Source: Methanoregula sp. UBA276 (lineage in GTDB: Archaea > Halobacteriota > Methanomicrobia > Methanomicrobiales > Methanospirillaceae). Taken from it: 11,418 nucleotides of DNA. Numbering within the stretch: the stretch's first letter is position 1; every line of letters begins with the position of its first letter. A program made the translations under genes and the position numbers. A model generated the notes under the pieces. It ran no database searches, was not told where the DNA came from, and saw only the letters and a list, made by a program, of their open reading frames with translations. The stretch covers positions 20,822 to 32,239 of the forward strand of contig DANA01000040.1 in assembly GCA_002508495.1 (NCBI GenBank), written 5' to 3'. This document shows, piece by piece, positions 1 to 6,095 of this stretch.

Positions 1-179
1 GCGGCAAAGAGGCCGCGGTACGCGCTGTCCGTGTACGAGAGGTCTCCCTTGCCATAATCATAGATAATGTAGATCCTCGGGAGGCTCTCCCCCTGTGACG
101 GTGCAGTGATGAAGGGGGCGAGCAGGGCAAGAACCACGGCAACGGCCGCAGCCGCATAAAGAAGGTGGTCCCGGGTCAT
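1..179 (-). CDS. N-terminal part of a membrane-anchored BMP/PnrA-like ligand-binding protein (partial)
   Basis: Only the first 59 codons are present; the gene runs off the left edge. The ATG at 179 overlaps the stop of the upstream gene in an ATGA arrangement, so the two are probably translationally coupled. The product starts with MTRDH, then a hydrophobic segment at about residues 6-25 (signal anchor or signal peptide), then a short Ser/Gln-rich linker. From residue 35 a beta strand (RIYIIYDYG) is followed by KGDLSYTDSAYRGLF. This matches the opening of the BMP family (basic membrane protein, Med/PnrA-like), whose usual form is a glycine-rich turn, then D-x-S-[FY]-x-D-x-A-x-x-G. Known members bind nucleosides or similar ligands outside the membrane and mostly serve ABC transporters. 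No lipobox Cys is visible. What lies beyond residue 59, including any second domain, cannot be seen. Confidence 0.65.
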   Translation of the reverse strand, partial: MTRDHLLYAAAAVAVVLALLAPFITAPSQGESLPRIYIIYDYGKGDLSYTDSAYRGLFA

Positions 180-2275
180 GGTCGTAAAAACTCCCGTACG
201 GAGACATCGATGTTGCCGAAGTTCCCGCTATGCAGCATCCGCACATGCGAGCCGGTCACCTTCTCATATACGGCGATATAGAGGTCGCGGAACGTGATCT
301 CGGGGTTCGCCCGCATCGTGGAAAGGACGCTCTGGGTGAACTCATCCGAGAGCCACTGGCGGATGTCCATGTCATAGACTGCACCGCGCGAGGGTTCGGT
401 GGCAGCAGAACCCGTGAAATAGAGGAGCCCTTTTGCCGTGGTGTTGCGGGCGATGCTCTCCCCAAAGCAGGTGTCGACAAAGAAAACCATCCGGCGGTAC
501 TTCCCCTCCCGGTCCATGGTTTCGGTCACTTCCGTGAAATCTTCAGCGGTAAAGGGTCCGGACGCGCCGGAAAATGCAATCCCGCCCGGCAGGCCATGGC
601 TTGCGATATAGACAAAGACATCGGTGCCGGCCGTGCTGTCAAGGACCACTGGTACCTCGTCAGTAGGTCGCCCTTCCAGCACCTGCCTGAGCGTATGAGC
701 AGTAACACTGCTGCCCGCATAGTCCACGACCGCATCCGATCGGAGATTGCTTCCTTTGGGGGTGTTATGGATATCGCCACGGAGCGGGTTCTCGGGCGCA
801 TGCGGGACATCATCATAGACCATGAGAATGATATGGTCGTCCGGTATCCCGATCTCCCTGAGCATCGTATACACGGCAAGCGCATCGGACTGGTGCCGGT
901 AATTCTTCCACCCGGATGACGGCCCGACGACAACTGCACGGAAACCGGACCGCTCCACCGGCGGCACGTACGTTTCCTTGCCTGCCGGATCAAGATCGAT
1001 GTGACTGCCCGATGCCCGGGTCCGGGAGACCGATTCGCCACTGGTTCCAAAGGATCCGGCCTTGGCCGAGCTCAAAACTTTCACGGTTCGGAAGGCCCCG
1101 TCCTCGACCATGGTGTGAGCGTAATAGGTTACGAGCGGGTCTACGCCATAGTCAGTATCAAATGCAAGCGGCCCGCTCGCTCCGGTTATGATGATGCTCC
1201 TGCCGCTGCGGATTGCCTGGAGCGCTTCTTTTATCTCCTGTGCATCCCAGCCTTTTTTCTCCCCACTGCCATAGACGACTGCCCGGACCGAGTCTGAGAG
1301 AGACTCAAACGGCATGGCGTCCTGCCGTGCAGCAGTGTATGCTGCAAGCAGAACGGCATCATAGGCTGGTGCAGCATAGTCCGCGGGAGCATGCCCGAAC
1401 TTTTCCTGGTAGGCAATGGAAAACCCGGTCGTGGGATCGGCAGTCGGGGAGGTGCCCGCGATTCCTTCTGCGGCAGGGCCAAGTGCTGCAAGGAGGACTG
1501 GTGTCTGTGCCGCATCGGAGAGGATGAGCCGGACCGGCTTGCCGGACCGGTCAATCTCTTTTTTTATCTCCGCTGCATCGAGCGGTCCGCATGCAGCGAT
1601 AAGGTAATCCGGATCCGTTTCCAGCGCAGCCCGGACATCCGATTGTATGCCGGCAGTTTCCGGTTCGAACTGGTGGATCGAGGTGAGTTCAAGGCCGTAT
1701 TCCATGGCAAAGAACCCGGTCCAGTCATAAAAAGTCCGGCCGTAGGTGGAGTTTTCCGAAAGAAGTGCAACGCGCCCTGCCCCGTTCTCTTTGACGATGG
1801 TGAGAATTGCATTGACCTGCGCCACGTCTCCCTGTGTGGTGCGCCAGAAGTAGCCGGTCTTCCCAAACGCCCTGATGATGTCCCCGGAAGTGGTATACGG
1901 GCTGATGAGGACATTTTCCTTTTTCGCGAATTCCGGGGTGAGCAGGTACACATCGTCGCTTGTCGGGGGACCGATAACGATGCGGACGGATTCGTCATCG
2001 AGAAGTTCGCGTGCCAGCTGAACGGTATCGCCCCTGCCCGTGTCCTTGTACACGAACTCGAGGGGTCTTCCGCCGATTCCCCCGTGACGGTTGATATTCT
2101 CCTGTGCCCATTCGAGTGGCTCCTGGATCTCGATGTCGCCAGTCAGCGGGAGGAGGACGCCGATCCTGACCGGTGTTTTGGCATGGACGAAGGTGAATGT
2201 GGCACTGGCCAGTGCTGCAATGATGATGATGGCAAGGACAATGCGGATTATCGTTTCTCGTTTGATGTATCTCAC
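176..2275 (-). CDS. Membrane-anchored fusion of type I periplasmic binding domain and C13 (legumain/GPI8-like) cysteine peptidase
   Basis: I place the start at GTG 2275 (699 aa). It gives a basic N-terminus (VRYIKRE) directly before a membrane segment at residues 9-30. The open frame continues to an ATG at 2425, but that extension has no family-like sequence and fills the divergent spacer. Residues 34-395 look like a Leu/Ile/Val or amide-type receptor (Peripla_BP_6): VRIGVLLPLTGD, INRHGGIGGRPLEFVYKD, a VIGPPTSD loop and AAPAYDAVLLAAY. A Ser/Thr/Gly-rich linker spans about 400-440. Residues 444-690 resemble GPI8/PIG-K of family C13: SGWKNYRHQSDALAVY, LREIGIPDDHIILM, FVYIASHG with the likely catalytic His560 (codon 596-598), and FFVDTCFGES with the likely nucleophile Cys603 (codon 467-469). 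The 43-residue His-Cys spacing suits the family. The protein should face outward and may couple ligand binding to proteolysis or transamidation. Substrate and ligand are unknown. Confidence 0.82.
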   Translation of the reverse strand: MRYIKRETIIRIVLAIIIIAALASATFTFVHAKTPVRIGVLLPLTGDIEIQEPLEWAQENINRHGGIGGRPLEFVYKDTGRGDTVQLARELLDDESVRIVIGPPTSDDVYLLTPEFAKKENVLISPYTTSGDIIRAFGKTGYFWRTTQGDVAQVNAILTIVKENGAGRVALLSENSTYGRTFYDWTGFFAMEYGLELTSIHQFEPETAGIQSDVRAALETDPDYLIAACGPLDAAEIKKEIDRSGKPVRLILSDAAQTPVLLAALGPAAEGIAGTSPTADPTTGFSIAYQEKFGHAPADYAAPAYDAVLLAAYTAARQDAMPFESLSDSVRAVVYGSGEKKGWDAQEIKEALQAIRSGRSIIITGASGPLAFDTDYGVDPLVTYYAHTMVEDGAFRTVKVLSSAKAGSFGTSGESVSRTRASGSHIDLDPAGKETYVPPVERSGFRAVVVGPSSGWKNYRHQSDALAVYTMLREIGIPDDHIILMVYDDVPHAPENPLRGDIHNTPKGSNLRSDAVVDYAGSSVTAHTLRQVLEGRPTDEVPVVLDSTAGTDVFVYIASHGLPGGIAFSGASGPFTAEDFTEVTETMDREGKYRRMVFFVDTCFGESIARNTTAKGLLYFTGSAATEPSRGAVYDMDIRQWLSDEFTQSVLSTMRANPEITFRDLYIAVYEKVTGSHVRMLHSGNFGNIDVSVREFLRP

Positions 2276-2290
2276 CGGGCCGGTCGGGGT

Positions 2291-2300
2291 TATAGTAAAG
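2291..2300 (-). promoter_or_regulatory. Possible TATA box for the binding-domain/C13 gene
   Basis: Read on the minus strand this is CTTTACTATA, about 21 bases upstream (centre to start) of the GTG at 2275. No Shine-Dalgarno sequence precedes that GTG. A TATA-like box so close to the start would fit a leaderless or nearly leaderless transcript, which is common in archaea. A second AT-rich patch (CCAAAAATATCG on the minus strand, around 2327-2338) is an alternative. Assigned by eye only. Confidence 0.35.
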
Positions 2301-2349
2301 ACAGGGCGTGCCTGCCCGAACACGTACGATATTTTTGGAAAACGGTGAT

Positions 2350-2365
2350 GATAAGGGTGTTTATC
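2350..2365. promoter_or_regulatory. Inverted repeat GATAA-N6-TTATC in the divergent spacer
   Basis: Two perfect 5-base arms (2350-2354 and 2361-2365) flank a 6-base centre. It lies between the divergent C13-fusion and MFS genes, where an operator controlling both could sit. Drug exporters of this type are often controlled by a dimeric repressor, but no regulator gene is in the window and 5-base arms are short enough to occur by chance. Confidence 0.2.
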
Positions 2366-2499
2366 CGGGCCGGGAAAACAGAATCGAGCTGCCCCCACGT
2401 GTGGCAGGGGCTTCATTGGTATCATTCATGGCGGGCCGGGGTCGATGCCGACAGAAAAAAACGCAACCCTCATCTAGATGCACGAGAAAAATACGATGG

Positions 2500-3987
2500 A
2501 TGGAACCTGGCGAACACCAAAAGACCCCGGAGCATCTGACGCTTCTCATCATCTCCATATCGCTTGCAACCTTCATGGCCGGTCTTGACGGCACCATCGT
2601 CAACATTGCCCTCCCGACCATTTCCGAGGCGTTCAATGTATCAACGACCATGGTCAGCTGGGTTGCCACTGCCTACCTCCTGGTCATGGCCGGTTGCGTT
2701 CTCGTCTTTGGGAAAGTCTCGGATATCATCGGGTTCAAGAAAGTCTTCCTCGCTGGTTTTGGCATCTTCACGATCGGTTCTTTTGCCTGCGGCGTCCTGC
2801 CGGACATTTTTGGCACGCTCGAGTGGCTCATCGGTTCGCGGATCTTCCAGGCAATAGGTGGGGCGATGATCACGGCAATCGCGCCTGCCATGATCACGGC
2901 CTATGTCCCGTTAAGCCAGAAGGGCAGGGCCATGGGCATCGTCATGACCCTTGCAGCCCTCGGGACGGCAATCGGCCCCACCGTTGGTGGCGTCCTGACG
3001 CAGTACTTCTCGTGGCATGCCATATTCTTCATTAACGTGCCGATCGGGATCGGGGCGATCCTGCTCGGGGGAAAGGTCATCCCCCGGGACCAAAATCCAA
3101 AAACCCTTGCCGGGTTCGATACCGCAGGAGCCGGCCTCATCTTCGTCGGGCTCGCCTCGCTCCTCTACGTGGTATCGGAGGGACAGGTCATGGGCTGGAC
3201 ATCGCCAATCATCCTCATCCTTGCCGCCATTGCGCTGGCATCGCTTGGCTGGTTCGTCCGCCACGAGCTGACTGCCCGTGAGCCGATCCTTGACCTCCGG
3301 CTCTTTAAAGAGCGGCACTTCCTGGTAGCCAACATCTACATCTCGCTGGTGTTCTTCAGCTTTTCCGGGATCAATTATCTCCTGCCGTTTTACCTCCAGT
3401 ATGTCCAGGGCTATGACACCTCCTCGGCCGGTCTTATCATGACCTCCCTCTCCTTTGCGATGATGGTGGCGGGGATCCTTGCCGGAATGCTGTATAATCG
3501 CGCCGGCCCGCGCCTGCTCTGCATCCTTGCCGGCATCCCGCTCACTGCCGGGTACTTCTTCATGACCCAGGTACGGGCAGGCAGCACCATCGGCCACATC
3601 CTGCTTGCGCTCGCACTCATCGGGTTCGGGCTCGGGTTCGCCGTTACTGCCGGCTCCAGCATGATCATGAACTCTGTTGCGAGAGTGAAGCAGGGCATGG
3701 TATCAAGCCTGACCAGCCTTGAGCGGTTTGCACCCCTGACGCTCGGGATTGCGTTTTTTAATCTCGTCTTCCTCCAGGGCATCATCGGTATCGCCGCACG
3801 GCATGACGTGACCAGAAACTCGCCTGCCGATATCCAGTTGCATGTGCTCTCGGCCGGCTTCGATCTGGCCTTCTTCATTTCGTTCCTGCTCGGGATAGTC
3901 ATCCTTGTCCTGGCACTTGCAACAAAAGAGGTTGTCCACCCGGACAATCTCGACGCATCGGTTGAACCCGGGAGCGGGATGCTCTGA
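2500..3987 (+). CDS. MFS exporter of the DHA2 (EmrB/QacA, 14-helix) family
   Basis: The product is 495 aa from the ATG at 2500. The frame is open back to 2308, but the extra 64 residues are polar and Arg-rich and show no MFS character, while MEPGEHQKTPEHLTLLI leads straight into helix 1. Helix 1 has the DHA2 signature LDGTIVNIALPTI (residues 29-41, with the acidic residue D30). Motif A appears as GKVSDIIGFKK (71-81). Motif B-like SRIFQAIGGA includes R114, and motif C appears as LGTAIGPTVGG (154-164), typical of proton-driven drug antiporters. The remaining length holds the further hydrophobic helices expected of a 14-TM protein, ending with a polar tail. It probably exports an amphipathic or toxic compound across the cytoplasmic membrane; the substrate cannot be read from sequence. 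It is transcribed divergently from the C13-fusion gene. No strong Shine-Dalgarno is visible. Confidence 0.92.
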   Translation: MEPGEHQKTPEHLTLLIISISLATFMAGLDGTIVNIALPTISEAFNVSTTMVSWVATAYLLVMAGCVLVFGKVSDIIGFKKVFLAGFGIFTIGSFACGVLPDIFGTLEWLIGSRIFQAIGGAMITAIAPAMITAYVPLSQKGRAMGIVMTLAALGTAIGPTVGGVLTQYFSWHAIFFINVPIGIGAILLGGKVIPRDQNPKTLAGFDTAGAGLIFVGLASLLYVVSEGQVMGWTSPIILILAAIALASLGWFVRHELTAREPILDLRLFKERHFLVANIYISLVFFSFSGINYLLPFYLQYVQGYDTSSAGLIMTSLSFAMMVAGILAGMLYNRAGPRLLCILAGIPLTAGYFFMTQVRAGSTIGHILLALALIGFGLGFAVTAGSSMIMNSVARVKQGMVSSLTSLERFAPLTLGIAFFNLVFLQGIIGIAARHDVTRNSPADIQLHVLSAGFDLAFFISFLLGIVILVLALATKEVVHPDNLDASVEPGSGML

Positions 3988-4026
3988 TCGACAAGGGGAT
4001 ACAGGTTCTCGCCTGCGTTTGGAATC

Positions 4027-4046
4027 CCCCCATGGCAGGGGGTTTT
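4027..4046 (+). terminator. Hairpin plus TTTT after the MFS gene
   Basis: CCCCC at 4027-4031 pairs with GGGGG at 4038-4042 across a 6-base loop and is followed at once by TTTT. It lies 40 bases after the MFS stop, a suitable place for a transcript end. Confidence 0.45.
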
Positions 4047-4055
4047 GATAAAATG

Positions 4056-4101
4056 AAAATTTTTGAAGGGGGGAAGCGGTTGATTCCCTCCCCGAAATTT
4101 T
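4056..4101. repeat. Imperfect long inverted repeat
   Basis: The outer arms AAAATTTT (4056-4063) and AAATTTT (4095-4101) surround inner arms GGGGGGAA (4068-4075) and TTCCCTCCCC (4084-4093), with an 8-base loop GCGGTTGA. Pairing is good but interrupted by a G-T pair and bulges. It could be a second, bidirectional terminator element or a structured RNA segment; nothing else identifies it. Confidence 0.4.
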
Positions 4102-4317
4102 GCGTCATACCACCTCTTTTGCAATCACCCGCTCATCATTCCACCTGCACCTTACGGGGTAAACGGAACATTTTACGTGCTACCCGCTGGTGAGGATGGG
4201 ATCCTGAAAGATGCGGGGGGAGACCGGACAACCAGATCCCTCCAGAGTAGAAATCGGCATAATTCTGCCCCCTGCCAGAACAACATTTGGCAACCTTCAT
4301 GAAAGTGTACCGGTAAC

Positions 4318-5997
4318 ATGATGGATATGCGAACAATATTCTTGGTGTTGGCAGCTCTCCTTCTTGCAGTATCCCTGTCCGTTGCGGGATGCACCAGCAG
4401 CACAACCGTTCCGGGACCAGTCGGGGCCGAGCAGGTTGCCGGAGAACTTGCGGCATCCATCACCAACGGCTTAACTGACCTCAAAACCGGTATCGCCAAC
4501 AACTCCCGGTCTCTCGCAGCAACCGGCCTCACCGGCCCGGAAGCAGAGGCAGTCCTTGAACAGAACCTCCTCACCTTCCCGTGGGCGTACTCTTCGCTCG
4601 TGATATCGCCGGAGGGAATCGTGGTTGCCGCAGTCCCGAAAAACTATGCGGGCATGGTCGGGGAAGACCTGAGCTGGCAGCCGGAGGTGCAGAAAGCAAA
4701 CACGGACCGGACTCCCGTTATCAGCGGGGTGTTCCTGATGGCAGAAGGGTTCACCGGGATCTCCCAGAGTTACCCCATCTTCTCTGCTTCCGGCGAGTAC
4801 CTGGGCTATACCGACATCACCTATGCCCCGGAGACCTTCCTTGCCCACCATATCGACCCGGTCATCAGCGGGACCGACTATGACGTCTGGGTGACCCAGG
4901 TTGACGGGACGGTCATCTATGACACGACAAAAGAAGAGATCGGAAAGAACCTCTTCTCTGACCCTGTGTATGCCGATCCTGCCCTTCAGGAGATATTCCG
5001 GCGGATTGTTGACGATCTGGCCGGGCGGGGGGAATACACCTTCCTTGACCGGAACTGGAACCGGCCGGTCACCAAGACTGCTGCCTGGTCAACCGCAGGT
5101 ATTGACGGCACGTCCTGGCGCGTCGTGGTCACCATGACGGAAGACACGGTCAAAACACCCGGTGCAACCGTTGTGACAATGCCGGCCGTACCTACCGATG
5201 CCCGGTATGCAAACCTCACCCAGTTTGTCGCGCGGGCTGCCACCTTTGCAAAAGAGCAGGGGAAGGAGGCCGCACTTGCTGCGTTCAATGATGTGGACGG
5301 CCCCTTCATCGAAGACGGTCTGTACGTGTTCGCGTACGAGATGGACGGGACGGTTATCGCCCTTCCCTACCAGCAGGCGCTGCTCGGCACGAACCGCGCC
5401 GGGGTAACCGATGCCAATGGCGTGGAATTGGTCCGGCAGTTCATCGATGTGGCAGAGGACGGCGGGGGTTCCGTCTACTACACCTACCCCAACCCCGGGA
5501 ATAATTACCGCGAGGAGTTCAAGGTCTCCTATATCCTCCCGGTCGATGACCGGTGGTTTGTCGGGTCCGGCATCTATCTCCCCGAACATCCCGCAACCTT
5601 CCCGATAGCGGAACGGGATGCTCTTGCCTCCCGGGTGAAGCAGGCCCGGAACCATGCCCAGGCCGTGGGAAGTGCGTCGGCAATCCGCGATTTCAACAAC
5701 CTCTCCGGCCCCTATGCTGACGGGGCCCGGTATATCTTTGCCTATGGTTACAACGGGACCACTCTTGCCCTGCCATTCCAGCCGGAACTGATCGGGACAA
5801 ACCGCCTTGATTTCGCTGACCGGTACGGGGTAAAGATCATCCCCTGGGAGATATCAGCGGCAAAGAATGGGGGCGGATTTGTGTACGTGGAGTATCTCAA
5901 CCCGGACTCCGGCAAGGCTGAGATGAAACTTTGCTATGTCGCACCGGTTGATGATACGTGGCTTGTCGGGTCCGGCATCTACTCGGCCCCGCTCTGA
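4318..5997 (+). CDS. Cache-domain sensor lipoprotein (one double and two single Cache-type modules)
   Basis: The product is 559 aa. An N-terminal signal peptide ends in a lipobox (SLSVAGC, lipid-modified Cys25), so the protein should be tethered outside the cytoplasmic membrane. Residues of about 35-275 resemble a dCache_1 domain: WAYSSLVISPEGIVVAAVP, then YPIFSASGEYLGYTDI and YDVWVTQVDGTVIYDT. Two further repeats at about 297-421 and 432-559 resemble single Cache_2 domains. Both contain an [FY]-x-FAY start, a GT-x-[IL]-ALP-x-Q segment, a GTNR motif, GGG followed by a [FS]-V-Y-x-x-Y strand, and end in PVDD-x-W-[FL]-VGSGIY. The two repeats are clearly related to each other, showing internal duplication. 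No transmembrane signalling helix, HAMP, kinase or chemoreceptor domain follows, so it must act through a partner or simply bind small ligands. Start: MMDM is tandem, and ATG 4318 or 4324 could be used. Confidence 0.85.
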   Translation: MMDMRTIFLVLAALLLAVSLSVAGCTSSTTVPGPVGAEQVAGELAASITNGLTDLKTGIANNSRSLAATGLTGPEAEAVLEQNLLTFPWAYSSLVISPEGIVVAAVPKNYAGMVGEDLSWQPEVQKANTDRTPVISGVFLMAEGFTGISQSYPIFSASGEYLGYTDITYAPETFLAHHIDPVISGTDYDVWVTQVDGTVIYDTTKEEIGKNLFSDPVYADPALQEIFRRIVDDLAGRGEYTFLDRNWNRPVTKTAAWSTAGIDGTSWRVVVTMTEDTVKTPGATVVTMPAVPTDARYANLTQFVARAATFAKEQGKEAALAAFNDVDGPFIEDGLYVFAYEMDGTVIALPYQQALLGTNRAGVTDANGVELVRQFIDVAEDGGGSVYYTYPNPGNNYREEFKVSYILPVDDRWFVGSGIYLPEHPATFPIAERDALASRVKQARNHAQAVGSASAIRDFNNLSGPYADGARYIFAYGYNGTTLALPFQPELIGTNRLDFADRYGVKIIPWEISAAKNGGGFVYVEYLNPDSGKAEMKLCYVAPVDDTWLVGSGIYSAPL

Positions 5998-6005
5998 TGC
6001 CCACG

Positions 6006-6040
6006 CGGGGATACGATCCCCGTACCCTCCTGTTTTTTTT
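6006..6040 (+). terminator. Hairpin and oligo-T terminator after the Cache lipoprotein gene
   Basis: A perfect 7-bp stem, CGGGGAT (6006-6012) with ATCCCCG (6016-6022), has a 3-base loop and is followed 10 bases later by eight T (6033-6040). It starts nine bases after the stop codon. Archaeal termination depends mainly on the T-run, so this should end the lipoprotein transcript before the PreA-like gene. Confidence 0.6.
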
Positions 6041-6054
6041 ACCGGGCAATACAA

Positions 6055-6062
6055 CCATAAAG
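6055..6062 (+). promoter_or_regulatory. Possible TATA box for the PreA-like gene
   Basis: CCATAAAG lies 33 bases before the ATG at 6096, just after the upstream terminator. A start of transcription about 25 bases downstream would leave a very short leader, in keeping with the absence of a Shine-Dalgarno. A near-identical TCATAAAG sits at a similar distance before the TATA-binding protein gene. Confidence 0.35.
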
Positions 6063-6095
6063 AATCCCTTACCACTCTTTCTTACGGTTGCCCCT

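Larger units (their letters stand above)
3988..4317. other. Gene-free spacer with two hairpins
   Basis: These 330 bases between the MFS gene and the Cache lipoprotein gene hold no ORF that looks coding. The left part contains a G/C hairpin followed by four T (4027-4046) and a longer imperfect inverted repeat (4056-4101). The right part should contain the promoter of the lipoprotein gene; the only weak candidate I see is GCATAATT at 4257-4264. No tRNA-like or riboswitch-like structure was recognised. Confidence 0.5.

Noticed and set aside
230..919. A 229-codon plus-strand open frame opposite the C13 domain
   Set aside because: It has no family-like motifs and lies exactly antisense to the conserved His/Cys peptidase motifs.
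2276..2425. N-terminal extension of the receptor/C13 gene to ATG 2425
   Set aside because: The added 50 residues are His/Pro-rich with no signal-peptide character; the membrane segment starts properly after GTG 2275.
2308..2499. N-terminal extension of the MFS gene to ATG 2308
   Set aside because: The 64 extra residues are Arg-rich and unlike any MFS leader. They cover the divergent promoter region, and ATG 2500 leads directly into helix 1.
1391..2539. A 382-codon plus-strand open frame opposite the receptor/C13 gene
   Set aside because: Its translation is Arg/Gly/Cys-rich with no recognisable domain, while the minus strand encodes two clear domains over the same bases. It is a GC-rich antisense shadow.
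2911..3597. A 228-codon minus-strand open frame inside the MFS gene
   Set aside because: Its highly charged sequence is the typical reverse-strand reading of a hydrophobic membrane protein gene; it has no domain.
5958..6095. N-terminal extension of the PreA-like gene into the lipoprotein gene
   Set aside because: It would overlap the upstream coding end and the hairpin/oligo-T terminator, and PreA proteins start where ATG 6096 does.
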